Below, in pieces: positions 36,191 to 48,150 of a stretch of DNA of 64,000 nucleotides. Numbering within the stretch: the stretch's first letter is position 1; the number at the start of each line of letters is the position of its first letter. Below the pieces are notes generated by a model that was given only the letters and a program-made list of their open reading frames with translations, was not told the origin of the DNA and searched no databases. Made by a program: the position numbers and the translations under genes. This DNA comes from Pezizomycotina sp. ARF18. Its lineage: Eukaryota > Ascomycota. The stretch covers positions 186,001 to 250,000 of the forward strand of contig AZLU01000008.1 in assembly GCA_002224055.1 (NCBI GenBank), written 5' to 3'.

Positions 36191-36650
36191 CGGATAAAGT
36201 GCCTCTTCCTTTACCTCTTCAATCTTACATTATCGTTGCCAGCGCATTGCACCTTCCTATCCTTTTACGCCCTGAGGGTGGTGAGCTTGCATGTTTATTG
36301 CGGTTGCAGAGAGAAGTTCTCGGAAGAATATGCAAAGCACCTCGGGATGTTGAAGGATCTCAACACCATGAAGGCATTTAGGAAATATTACTGGCTCGCG
36401 AGTAGAAACCACCCTAGCCAGTTCCGCGAAGATATTTGAAAGCGGGATAGCGCTGTGGAGAAATACAAAACTCTGCAGGTTGTATTCGCTGTGATGAGTG
36501 AAATCGCAGCCTTGTTTTACGTCAAGCCTTGTGGGAAGCACCACCGAAACGTTCCTTTACACTATTCAGCCTCGCGAACTCGGACGCCATTACAACCCTA
36601 TGCTAATAAATTTATATATACCGTACGAATTGCGAAGTTGTGTTTTTGAC
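36191..36650 (+). pseudogene. Probable small-gene relic
   Basis: The plus strand shows a hydrophobic run (PLPLQSYIIVASALHLPILL) without a clean ATG. Other frames hold CREKFSEEYAKHLGMLKD and FRKYYWLASRNHPSQFRE, then SGIALWRNTKLCRLYS. The pieces look coding and keep one order, but the frame changes several times and the start is missing. It resembles the other small orphan genes of this zone in size and make-up. I cannot say whether it is decayed or misread. Confidence 0.3.
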
Positions 36651-36756
36651 AAAGTAGAAAGAAACACAGCCTAATGCTGGCCAAATATATAGACGCCGTG
36701 GTGCATTCCCTGATTCCTCCATCGACAAGAAGTCATGCTCTTGAAAATAAATTAAA

Positions 36757-37350
36757 ATGAAGGCCGTCGCCGCACATCGCATACCTATGACCGGCTTAGA
36801 AATCTTTCACCTAGCAGTATTGTTACTCTGTTCTTTCGAAATCTCTCAATATGATCCTCGCCACGGCAATATCATTGCAAGCTCGGAAGGGCCACCTCCG
36901 TACCGAATCGAACATCCTCCGTACGTTACGAACAACATGAGCCTTCTATCCAACCCTATCCAGAGCACAGTAATTCAGGTATTACAAGAATCACACTGAA
37001 TGTGCCTTTGATCTATCGACTTACTAATCTCCATTTTTTAGAATCTATTCCAGAATTCGCTTCATACCATAATAGATCCGCCGCCGCTACTATTCCTCAT
37101 CGCTTGTTACTTTTCCCGACTGCTGCCGTCGCAGCCTACGTGCCTCGAAGGAAAAGGTCACTATATCGCTATTCGATTCTCTTTGGCTACTTTGTACGAA
37201 TGTCCTGGGCTTCCTTTGCACGAAGAATTATACAACATCCGGAAGGAAGATTTTACAGAGTTCACCGTTACTGCTGGCAGTATCGCTATGCCTCAGCACC
37301 TTTACAGACATAACCTTTCAATTCTTCGGACGCTCCACGAGGCAACCTGA
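36757..37350 (+). CDS. Secreted orphan protein with one intron, intact
   Basis: ATG at 36757. Exon 1 is 36757-36978 and exon 2 is 37042-37350; the 63-base intron has GTATTA at the donor, a branch-like CTTACTAATC and a TTTTTAG acceptor, and joins codons in phase 0. The spliced frame is open for 176 residues. The start contains a hydrophobic stretch (LEIFHLAVLLLCSF); the second Met, residue 11, gives the better signal peptide. Exon 2 begins with another hydrophobic run (PPPLLFLIACYFSRLL) and ends HNLSILRTLHEAT. No family recognised. It is the only gene of the AT-rich zone that I can read without any frame change, so it is the best candidate there for a working gene. Confidence 0.55.
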
Positions 37351-40080
37351 TGGGGTAGAGTTATGCAATTGTTCAAGATATCTTCACGATTTTGGCAAGG
37401 TCTCAGAAATGGACAAAGACCAGGTTTAACGACATTCTGATATGACCTTTTTTGGTTTACGTCGAAACTTTCTCTTCTTTTACTTTTCTGTTTCTTTTTT
37501 TTTTTCGTCCTTGTTGCTTCATTTCATTTCCACTCCTCTCGGCGATTTCCCGTCGTCTCTATTGTTCGCTCGAGTGTGTACACGCAAGTCATTTTTTTCG
37601 GCGCATGTGAATTTCTCTTATTCTAGACGCCACGCCTCATGATTCACGATATTTTAAACTTGTCCTAGTTGTGGTTTCGGTTTCACTTTATTTACTTTCC
37701 CTTTTTCTCGCTTCTATTATCCATCCGCCCATTTCTTCCCTAACTACTTTTTCTTCTTGTCTTATTTAAATATATTTGTCTCCAGATTCCAATTACAAAC
37801 AGTCTGCTCAATACTCTCAGTAGCTTTTATATAATAATTTAAAACTTTCGAAGAGCAATACAAGACTGCGCCACGAGCAAGTACATCATATTTCGGTTAA
37901 ATATGCAAATTGTCGTCCAGGAACACTTAAATAAGATTGTTTCTCTGTAAAGATTTCCGGATTCTTATAGACGCAGTGCAAGTCAAAGTTAGTAGTAAAG
38001 GGCTATAAGGCATCAAGAAGGGATTTGGTTTCCACCATGGTAGGAGGCGCGTGGAATTAGAGAGCAACGAGGAATTCAATTCGTGAGCCATATATTATAC
38101 ATCGCCGATATCCTATACATAGTATTCTTTGTAAGTTCAACCCTTCTAAATTATATGTGAGCAAAAAGATTTATTAAGCATGAAGATTAAAATACACAAA
38201 ATACCTCATAATATTTATTAGTTCTTATATCTTCCTCATCTATCAAAAATCTCCAAATGTTCCATACAACATCGTCGCCGCCAATTTCCCGTCGCGAAAT
38301 GTCAAACCAAATTTTTTTACCTTCTATCCACTTGATTCACAATTTGAATAACCTGGCGTGGTTGTGCTCTAGGATTCTGAAGTTCTCTGTTCATATATAA
38401 TTAGCCATATAGTATAACTACTTGGGTACGACATGCGTGAGTATTGGTTCACAGAAAGAAGTATTTAGGGAGTGGGAGGTTTCTTTTCTTTCTTTCTTTC
38501 TCTCTTTCTTTCTTTCATATTTTAATAAGTAAAAAGTTGCAAATCATACTCGCTAGATGTCATCTCAGTACCAGTCGTGCCTTTATTACCATTCCATTTC
38601 ACCATCATAAGCCAAGTCCCCATGCCTATGATGGCGTTCATAATACCGAAGACGATGTTGATGATAGTATCCTTCGAAAAGCCGCTCTGCTGGGCTATAT
38701 AAACAGCATGTTGTTTAGCAGTTATATTTTGTCTAAAGAAAATTCAAGGGCTTTTTTACCTGCAGACTGAGGCAAAGAGTTTGTGGGCGCCATAGTTTCG
38801 TTTGGGAGGCTGTCCGTCAGAACTCGATGCTCTAGTCGTGATACCGGATTTTTGACGATAGAAAGTGAAGGTTTGCTATGCGTTATATTTCCCGTTTATA
38901 CAGCTCGAGGTAAAGCTGTCTCTGTTTGGCTGCAGAGTGAGAGAGGATTGAGTTCCCCATTTTGAGCAATGAAGGAGGGATTTAACCTGACTTTATATCT
39001 TTCTTTCGAGATCAATCGCCTGCATTAGCTCCTTCATACCGTCGATGCTTTTACTGATTGTATGTATATAGACTATGGCATCCTTATACTGATTGTACCT
39101 GCCGTACTTTGCTTTTTTTCACCTGCAAACTTCGTTGCTCCGTCCGTCGTCCTTATCCCGAAGTTTTTCTTGCCTCTTAGTCTCGAAGACCCCTCCTATA
39201 CATGGCTACGCCACGCCTAGCCGTGGGACTGTGCGACGAGGAAACGAAGGCTTTAGCTAAATTATCAAGACACATAACGTAAACCATCCTCACTTTATTT
39301 GGAGAAGACGTTCTATTCTCCTGTTAACGTCTTCTTCGGAGGCTTGCTTATTTTGGTTAACGTTTCGCTCGCTTAAGGTGGGGTGGGACCATCATTTTCA
39401 GCTACACAGACTCTCCAACTACCCGGGCCTACGGTTTTCAAAGAAAAGTAACGACCTCTACTGTGAAGCTGAGGATAGCGCTAACCACGTCTAATCCGTA
39501 TTAGTAAATCGTAATAATCGTAAACCACCGTGAAGCTTCTTCACATGTAGTAACTCGTTCAAAACCACGGAATGAAGACACGCTCGATGAGCCAAGCCCG
39601 TCGTCCAAGTTATTCTTATACTTGCGATTTCCGTTTACTTGCATCAGAGACATTAGAAGTATATTAAGCAGAATATATATAATGGCGAACGTGAAGGGAA
39701 GCGGATTCTTTTTTTTTTTTTTTATAAAAAGCCTACTTCGTTCATCCCTATAACAACGGAGTTCACTCGTGTGAGCAATGGCTTGAAAACGATCTATTTA
39801 CAATGAGGGACAAGAGCATGGTAGCGACTTCAAGCCGTGATGTTTGGGGAAAAGTTAACTAATCTCATCGGCCACGATGCCGCAAAGCAGCCGTTCCGAG
39901 ATTGAAGCGGTACTTACGGTCGTTGAATCAACGATAGGGAGGAATCAAGGCTAGTTCGAATATAAAGGGGGTGGAAGGAGACGCATGTAGGCGTTGATGC
40001 CTGGTCTTCTTAAATCTTTAACTATATTTCCCGTCTGCTTGTCGATTCCAATGCTATTAGTAGAATTTAGTAAAAACGGA
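37351..40080. other. AT-rich region with pyrimidine tracts
   Basis: No gene supported. T/C-rich stretches lie at 37440-37780, and a (TTTC)n microsatellite lies at about 38480-38517. A T run lies at about 39709-39723. Confidence 0.5.
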
Positions 40081-41033
40081 AACGAGAAATTTATCCTATT
40101 TCATTTTTACTGACAAAGTCGCCAGAAAGACTTGCGCAGAGACTACCCAGTGCTCATTGGGAACCCAATGATTGTATATTATATCCTTGTAAACGACTCT
40201 AACGAGGCCCTACTAAAACAAATCACAGGAATTACTGGAATGTCTTCTTTTAATTTCATGTTTTACCACTATTACTACCCTGAGATAGATGTGATCCGCA
40301 GAGCGAGCCTTGGCCAATGTTAGCAAAAGAAATTCTGGGGTTACACAGCCACTATCTTTAGTAACCCTTCAATGATAGCGAAGCGTGAACTCGGCTCGAT
40401 AAGTCTCTTTTGCTTGGCCTGCAGTCTATCCTAGCGATAAATTATAGAGTTCTTAGATCATTGATTGGCCGAAGAATTTTCTCACTGCGACACAGAGAAC
40501 AAGGCGATGGCAAGTTCCGCATTTCCGTTTTAGCACCTACGCGGCACCTTGAATGAAAGGATTTCAAGTGCGCTGCCTCTCGGATGACATATTGGCTACC
40601 CGAAAAACAAGTATATTAACACGGTTCTTCTGTGGCTGTTCTTAACCATCATCTTTTTTGATTTCGATGGAATGTTCTAATTTTATAATTATAATTTTAC
40701 CTGCAAGTAAACGGAAAATACCAAAGAGGAGGCTTTCCCGTAAAAAAAACGTTGTCACACGGGCACAGCATTGAGCAAGTAGATCGATATTTTTGGACAG
40801 AGGAGAAAAAACGAGCGGGGATTTCGCCGAGACCGGGTTTTCTAAGCCTCAAGAGGGTAGTTCCCCAAAATTTAGCTCTTAAGCGAGCTTTCAACGTGGG
40901 GGTGAAGCGTGAGCTTGAAACGACTATATATCGTCAGCCCTCAGCTCAAACCCGTCAAGGAGGCTACTTATATCAAGTAAAGGCCGTGCCCACTTACCCT
41001 AATTATTTATCTTCTACCTTGTTTCTATCATAG
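40081..41033 (+). pseudogene. Two coding-like segments of an unrecognised gene
   Basis: Segment 1 (about 40113-40323) follows a splice-like ACTGACAAAG and reads KDLRRDYPVLIGNPMIVY, then FMFYHYYYPEIDVIRR, ending at a stop. Segment 2 (about 40700-41033) is open for about 110 codons: YLQVNGKYQRGGFPVKKT, EQVDRYFWTEEKKRAG, FLSLKRVVPQNLALKR and the end SSTLFLS. Segment 2 begins near a 3' splice-like site and has no ATG at its start. They may be exons of one small gene whose first exon I cannot place, or two relics. Confidence 0.3.
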
Positions 41034-41184
41034 CTGTTAATATTCATATATATTACTTATTCACCTTCCAGTGCCGGCCTTTATCTCATCACTCATTTTC
41101 ATAAGCTCACGACTGCAACAAAGGCTCCAATTTAAACCTCGTAATTAGGAGAATCGTGTTTTTGGAGTATAGGAGTCATTCGCG

Positions 41185-43797
41185 ATGTCTACCCGCAAAC
41201 CCGAGCCCCATCGCTCACCCAGCGCATCTTCACAACTATAACCTCTTGGTCCTCCTCGTCGTCGTCGCCATCCCTTTCCGCACCCTCCGCAGCCGCTAAG
41301 AAACCAAGTCCCCCGACTTCCGCCTCTGCAACAGTAACCTATTCAAACCTCCACATCCCCGCCGAAATCGTAGATATAATCATCCTTTACGTGAAACTAG
41401 CCCACAACTGCCGCACCTGCTACGTGCGCGACCTCGCCTCGCTCTCCCTCGTCAACCGCTCATTCCACGCCGCCGTGGAAGATAGCCTGTACACTCCGTC
41501 CAGATCCACGATGGCCTCTCCCGTCGCTCTTGGAATCCCAATCGAACTATAACAACGCAGCAGCCCATGGCGTTATTCCTGCGTACCGTCACTACGTCGC
41601 CGGACTTGGCATCGCTAGTCCGTTTCTTGGATCTCAGCGTAGATCCCGATGAAGGAGCAGCAGAGACGTACGCGCTCATAGCGAAGATCATAACCGCATG
41701 TCCGCGCTTAGAATCATTCAAAGGAGACACAGCATACTTCCCACAACCGATGAACGGAAACGTCGCCGCTGCAGTTGGAAAGGCATTATACTCGAAGACG
41801 AGTCTGCGGAACATAGCTGGTGGGCGCCCGTATACCAAGCCGGCTACCAATACTTCGGCTTCAACCTCGACACGTTCATCTCCTACCACGACAGCTGGGA
41901 ACAGCTGGAGACTTTCGTACTGCGCGGCTGGCGGAGCGACCAGAGGCTAAACAGACCTCTAAAGCACGACCACGTCATAAAGATATGGGAGAAGCTGAGT
42001 ATGAGATCGATGGCAGAACTGCAAGCTGCCGGCGCAGAGTATCACGGTATGGATGATTTCGAGGTCGATAGCGAAGTCAAGAGCCGTAAGAGTAGGAAAA
42101 AGAGGCCGCTGAGGAGGTTGTATATTACGAAATTTACTCTAGAGGAGATTAACGACGGGACGCTGAAGAGCGCTGCGTTTGCGTTCCCGGAGTTACAGTC
42201 GTTAAGATTGGAGCGTTTGACGCCGCTATCGGCGCAAGGGATAATAGATTGGGCTGCCGTCACGTCCTCCGATGCAGCGCGGTCCCTATCGACAGATCCC
42301 TCGTCACGATTAGAGTCACTGACGATCGTCGAATGCTGGTGGGCGAAATTCGGCGCCGCGGAGCTACGTACTCTCCTTCTAAGCCTGCCGCACCTGCGCA
42401 GATTCACATTTAGACCGTGGAAAGACACCTTCAAGCTCGCAGAACTCTCGGAAGAGCAGAAGAAACTGATCCTCGAAGAAGAAAGCAAAGGCTACCCGTC
42501 GATGGAATACCAACCCATACTAGAAAGTGAAAAGCTAGAAAACCTCTTCTGGCAGGTGCAGCCCGCCATGCCGGCGAACTACTGGCTGTACTACTCCATC
42601 GTCAGCGGAGGTTTACCGAACCTGCGAACGCTGACGGCACCGTTCGACGAAAACGGTATACTGCAGGGGCTCTGCGAGGAGGTCATAAACCCAGCGCAGG
42701 AGGAGCTCGAGCGCCTAAAGAAGATGGTTCCAAGACAACTACCCGGCGCCGTCGTCAGAAAGGCATGGAAGCGCGCCGCGGACGAACTCATCAACCCTTC
42801 GGATCCTCCACCACTACCGCCGAATCTTCAAACCGAAGTCAATTTCCCCCAAAACTCCGAAATAAACCCGGAATGATAGCCGCCGCCCGCCGCCGCAAGC
42901 TCCGAAGCCGCATAACGTTCGACCTCCGCTCCCAACACCCCTACTGCCATACTTCCTCCTACTAGACCGCGATTTATGCTGGGTCAAATCCGGGCAAACG
43001 CACGATCCGTCGAACATGTACGACGAAGACGACGAGCTGGACCATAACAGCCTCGACCGCGCCCCCGACGACTACGTAGACCCGAGGAGGAAATAACCCG
43101 CCAACGCGCTCTATTCGCAGCAGCGGGCATCGACGACCCGTTAACCAGCCAGCAAGCTGCGCAGTTGGTACTCGCGCAGGACCTCGCGGCACGACAGCGT
43201 GGCGCTCTACCGCCGAACTTACCGCACTTCTCGCAGCTATCGACCGAAGAACAGAACGCGGTTTTAGCATCGCTACCGCAACCAGCGGCGGTTGCGCTAA
43301 CTCAGCAACAAGCTCCTCCCCCTGCTGCTGCTGCTACAGCCGAAGATTACAACGTGAACATAGCCGGTAACGTCGTAAACGTGCTCCCGGCGCATAACAT
43401 CCTGAACCAGGCCCCTCCCGCGCGCCGTCTGGCACCGCACGAGTACGAAGGCGAGGATTACACCTGCGAGTACGGGTCAAACGCCGAATACGGCGACGAA
43501 AGGGATTTACGGCGGCAGCAGGCCGTGGTCAGAGAGTGCGAAGTCGGCGGGACGTGGTGCTGCGGGAAGTGGAATTCGCCGAAGGGTAATAGCGGTGGAG
43601 ATGGAGGGAGTATATCGCCGGTTATAACGAGGACGGGTAGTTTGATCGCCAGGACTGCCAGTATGAAATGGAAAGGGGGCGTGGCGGGGAGGAGAGCTTC
43701 TGGCGCGGGTGTTAAAGAGAGGAATTGGTGGCACGTTCCACGGCCGACGGAGGATTTGGGGAGGGGACGCGAGATTGGGTTGAAGGATTTCTTCTGA
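41185..43797 (+). CDS. F-box protein with leucine-rich region
   Basis: F-box proteins link substrates to SCF ubiquitin ligases. ATG at 41185 (MSTRKPEPHRSPSASS) opens a Ser-rich leader. The F-box follows at about residues 55-100: LHIPAEIVDIIILYVK and LASLSLVNRSFHAAVEDS, with the typical L-P/A-E-I and LxLVNR pattern. The middle part has leucine-rich, LRR-like strands (FPELQSLRLERLTPL, RLESLTIVECWW, LPHLRRFTFRPW, LPNLRTLTAPFD). The C-terminal part (42.9-43.8 kb) is Ala/Gln/Pro-rich (QLVLAQDLAARQRG, ALTQQQAPPPAAAA) and ends GREIGLKDFF. Four or five frame changes split it, and the second part of the coding region (41.7-42.9 kb) is one long open frame. The C-terminal part could be a separate gene, but frames and spacing favour one. 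Substrate unknown. Confidence 0.7.
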
Positions 43798-44373
43798 AAA
43801 CACAACCGATGTTTGACGTTGGTTTTAGAGAGAAACGTTTGTTATAATCGCGAAAGCCTTTCAATTTAGTGTATGTATAGTATACGAGCGCTTCGCAGCG
43901 TCATCAATATCGCCATTTCAAGTTTGTCACGTTAAAACTTTGAACCATTTTCAAACGCCGCGAGATATGTGCACCAGACTTGCATCAACAGTCGGCCTCA
44001 TGTTGAATTTTTCAATAGTAGTCAGGAAAGTCTCTCTATACCTTCTAACTAAAATCAAATAGTCCTAACAGAAGATGCCAATTATTATACAAAAGAAAAA
44101 GAACGTCCGAAGGCTATATCGGAATGGCTGCAAAAGGATAAGGGAAAGGTATAGTAACAATATAACAAAGAAGGAATGCTACGGTGGTATATTATATGGT
44201 GGGAAGAAAAAAAAACATATAGGTAAAAAGCAACGCCCATTAATCCCATAACAAAACAAGAAAATTTTTTCAAGGACAAAAGGAACTATTCCGGAGCGAA
44301 AAACAAACGAAAGGGAAGTGCAAAGCGAATGGTATCGAACATCAAAAGGAAAAGAAAAAAGGAAAGGAAACAT
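43798..44373. other. Convergent 3' flank between two genes
   Basis: The F-box gene and the next, minus-strand gene end toward each other here. The sequence is AT-rich with purine runs and holds no gene that I can support. Confidence 0.5.
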
Positions 44374-47290
44374 TTAAAGGCTAAACTTCCTCTGTCCAGG
44401 CGATAATTCTCCTGGATGTGGCTGCCCCTGCTGCTTCGCCCTCTGCGCCGCCTGCTGCGCTTGCCAGGCTTGATACTGGCTCCGCCTGCTCATATTACTC
44501 AAACTGCTCAGTCCGCTCACGTGACTTAACCCACTGACGTGGGACACATTACTCGTATGCGACAAGCCACTGATATGGCTGTATCGACTCAGCTCGCTAA
44601 ACCTCGGGTTAACCATACTGCTCGTCGAACTAAAGACACCGCTATCGTGCTGCGCGTGGTGGCTGCTCTGCGGCAGCGTCCTCTTGAACTGCTGGTGGAC
44701 CTCGTCCACTTCCATCTCCTCGTCGTCGTATTCAGAACACGAAGACGATCCATCTCCATCTTGGTAGTACACCGAGTCGCCTGTATTATCCATACCTAGA
44801 GTGCTTAGTTGTTCGAAGGCGCTAGGGACGAAGTCGTCCTGCTCTAGTATGCCGATACCGATCGGCGAGCTTCCTTCGCGGTCGAGGAGGCCGACGGGGG
44901 AACCGGGGTACTCTTCGTCTTCGAGAATACCGGGCCCGATCGGCGCATCGCCGTCAAGGAGGGCTGTTTCCGGTTGGCTGTATGGGTCGGCGTAATGCTG
45001 TTGAGTTGGTGCGCTCATGTGGTGATGTTGATGCGAGTGCTGACCGTACGGCGACCGCTCGTTGTTGTGGTATCGGGGCTGCGACGGTGATTCGGAGTAC
45101 GATGTGCCGCTACCTAAGCTTCCAAGGCTGTGCATACTGGCAACAGCGCGAAGCTCGTCGTGACCAATGCTGACAGCAGAGTTTATCGTATTATCGCTGT
45201 CGCGGCGCATAAGGTCCGAGTCGAGAGGGCGGTTAACAATCATCTTCTCCGCTCCTTGAGCGGACCACATCTGCGGCGCGGTCCAGCAGTGCGAGCGATA
45301 CTGGTAGATATCGTCGGCATCTTGTCCGTCGCGGCTGATCATCGCGTTCTGGTCCCATGGGGGGTACCCCGGAGCTGCGCGCAAAGGTAATAATCGACGC
45401 CATCCGTCCACTTCAAACCCGGAGCATCTACTGAAACGGTAGCTAATGTCTGCAGGATGGCATACACCAACAGCCAACGACCCTTGCGGAGGTCGTGAGG
45501 GTCCGCATCTGAGCGCTCAGACTTTTCCATACGCGAATAGGCCTCAACGAGGCTGTTCACCTGCGACGTAGCGTACAACGCGTCTACGTTCGTCGCATCC
45601 ATCAGCGCGAGCGCAACTGCCTTGTCATTAACTTGTCTATCCTGTGCCGAGTTCTTCTTCCCAAAGAAGCCAGTCTGCTTCGTCTTATGGTGCCCCGCAG
45701 CACTGATAGCGCCGCTTCGTTCAGGGACAAGAGGATACGGGTGAGGGATGTGCGGGTACTGGTTGATGTTGTCAAAGTTCATAATGATGTCTGTAAACGC
45801 GAGCGTCATATCGTTCGCGTTGAAGGCAGGCTTGTGGGGGTTGACGAGGCGGAAGGTTTTATTCGGTGGCTGACCGGTGGTCTCCCAGACCACATCACGG
45901 TCGACAAGGTAGTCGTAGAGGCAGGCGAAGTCTTGCTGTATTTGGCAGTAAAGCATCCTGGAGAACTTTCTCCCGGCGGCGGCCACGAACCGAAGCGGGT
46001 CTGGTAGTGCTTGATCAGGAACTTCTGGAACTTCTCGTAACCTACCCGCGCGGGTGGCGGATTGAACGTATGCGGCCAAAAGTCTGGGAAGACAAAGCCT
46101 CCTGATCCAAGGAGCCGGTCGGCCTTACCGACGCGTACTTGGATTTCTAGGTTTGCCCTGTCGATCAAGGCACGCGTAATCGGAGAGATGTACTATCATT
46201 GATCGTTAGAATAGTGGACAAATAAATATAGACATCCTTTTCTGGGCTTACCGCATATTCAGGAGACAACTCCAACTTGGTCATCATCCCAACACAGTGG
46301 ACGAAGCATTCCCTCCACAGATCCTTCAGCTCAAATTTCTCCGCGAAAACGAGCATACCAGCTGCCATATCTGGCGAATTCCGAACATCGTCGAACTCTC
46401 TCCTCTGCAAATACTTAAGAACGGCGGCAACATTGTCGGCACCTGGAGGCATGTATAAATCCATCCTTTGCACAAGATCGATCAACGTCTGGCCAAGCGT
46501 GACGCCAACGATCGGCCTATTAAACAGAAAAGCGAAGAAGTTTCTGGTCGTAATATGGTGGCGGTATAGAGCCGTCCGGTCAGTGATCTTGGGAGCGGGG
46601 AAGTGCAGCTCGTGTACGATCCCCTCCGTGTCATTAGCGTTTAACGACGAGGTCGAAGCCTCAAAGGACATAGTAGAGCCCAAGGATGGGGCAGGAGACG
46701 TGGGCAGGTCGTCATAGTCGAATAATGAAGCGATGAGGAGGGCGGAGTTAGTGTCACGGAGAGTCGAAGAACGTATTCTGAAGCACGGGTGCTTGAACTG
46801 TTGGTCTTCTTTCGATTTAGAGTCCTTTTCACTGAGGAAGACGAGTGTATCCCCATCAGGGAACCATAATTCAGGGTCTAGAGAAAGATCATTAGATTAA
46901 CAACAATATAAAAAAGGTTTTAGATAGATAAAAACTCACCCTCGCGCAGCTTATCCCACGACTGTGAGCTCCGACCGCCGCCTTCCCACCTCTTGAATTG
47001 CGTCCCCCTCGACGACTCCTCAATATCTATCCTTCCGGGTCGTACATTCGCCACAGGACGAACTTTCTCCTCCAGTGCACCCCTGATCCTATCCGAATGC
47101 GAATCCAAAAACGACCTGAACACCGATTTGTGGTGCGACGACGACCTCCCGAACGATCTCGACGATAGCGAAGACACGCTCTGCGAACCTGTCGAATTTG
47201 ACGGCGTCGTTAACCCACCGAATGTCTTCGTCACCCCGAATTCGTGATCTTGTCGAGCTTCGAACGAGCCCGGGCCGAACGTCCAGCCAT
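44374..47290 (-). CDS. DUF8004-like protein conserved in Pezizomycotina
   Basis: Function unknown. The start ATG is at 47290, nine bases downstream of a 31-base T run (minus strand). The Ser-rich N-terminus gives way to ELWFPDGDTLVFLSEKD, then the conserved core: RTALYRHHITTRNFFAFL, GQTLIDLVQRMDLYMPPG, REFDDVRNSPDMAAGMLV, WRECFVHCVGMM, ARVGYEKFQKFLIKHYQT, FGSWPPPG and DYLVDRDVVWET. I relate these to DUF8004 from memory. The C-terminal third is low-complexity, with repeats of SHVSGLSHVSGLSSLS, and ends GQRKFSL. Introns are at 46878-46939 and 46193-46251; both keep the frame. Three frame slips lie at runs of C/G (47234-47237, 45972-45974, 45359-45364), each mended in principle by one more base of the same kind, so the gene is probably whole. 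Confidence 0.75.
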
Positions 47291-47297
47291 GGCGAAT

Positions 47298-47298
<1 letters not shown>

Positions 47299-47329
<31 letters not shown>
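47299..47329 (-). repeat. 31-base T tract just upstream of a start codon
   Basis: On the minus strand this T run ends nine bases before the DUF8004-like ATG. Poly(dT) tracts in fungal promoters keep nucleosomes away; here it may lie in the 5' leader. A further A run lies at 47360-47377. Confidence 0.7.
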
Positions 47330-47330
<1 letters not shown>

Positions 47331-47689
47331 GTGCTTGTCGGAAAGAAAAGAAAAACCAAAAAAAAAAAAAAAAAAAATATCCAAATATTCCCAAAGTCCA
47401 CCAAGCTGGTATTTGTATTCTTCCTCGTCGTATAGGTATGTAAGATTTCCCCCCTCCTTTGGTCCGAAACAGTCCTGTACTCTAATGCTTATTCAATCAC
47501 TTCCCACCCCCGCAGCAAGACGGCCTTTTTCTCGTCTGATGTATCGTTAATATCGAAGAGTCGAAAGGAATCGAAGAACTATCGATGGTAACTAAACGTA
47601 ATCGAGAACTGCTGTAAGCGTCGTGAGGATGGGATTCGACAGGAGGGCAAGGTGATGATGATTGTTGGGAGAAGATGATAATAGGGAGA

Positions 47690-48005
47690 GGGGAAAAAAA
47701 TCCAGGAAGAGAGAAAGAACGGCAGGAACAGAAAAATATAGAAAGAAGAGTGAGGAAATGCGGAGTAGAAAAGGAAAGGGGAAAAGAGAAGACTGCTGCT
47801 ACCACCGAAAAAAAAAAAAAAAAAAAAAAAAAACCTGTAGCAGGGAAAAAGAAAAGGAAGGAAAGAAAGAAAAAGAAAAGAAAAAGAAAAAAAAGAAAAG
47901 AAAAAAAAAGATAAAAGAAAAGAAAAGAAAAAATGAAAAAAAAAAAAAACAAAAAGATAAAAAGAAAAAATGAGAAAAAAAGAAAAAGAAAGGAAAAAAA
48001 GATAA
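47690..48005 (+). repeat. A/G-rich (polypurine) tract
   Basis: About 300 bases are nearly all A and G, built of AAAAG/GAAAA-like units with a 24-base A run at about 47810-47833. Frames through it give only Lys/Glu/Arg or Phe/Ser low-complexity peptides and are not genes. Confidence 0.8.
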
Positions 48006-48150
48006 ATCTACCGAAATAAGAAAAGAAGAACTATTAATATTATTTGGGTAGTCTCCTTTAAAGAGGAGAAAAGAATTAAAAGGCTCTTGAGAATGAATAC
48101 CGATGATGTCGACAGTGTTTATTAATGGAAACAAAATCTTCCTTTGAGAC

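Noticed and set aside
47497-48134. Phe/Ser- and Lys/Glu-rich frames over 100 codons on both strands
   Set aside because: They arise from the A/G-rich tract and homopolymers.
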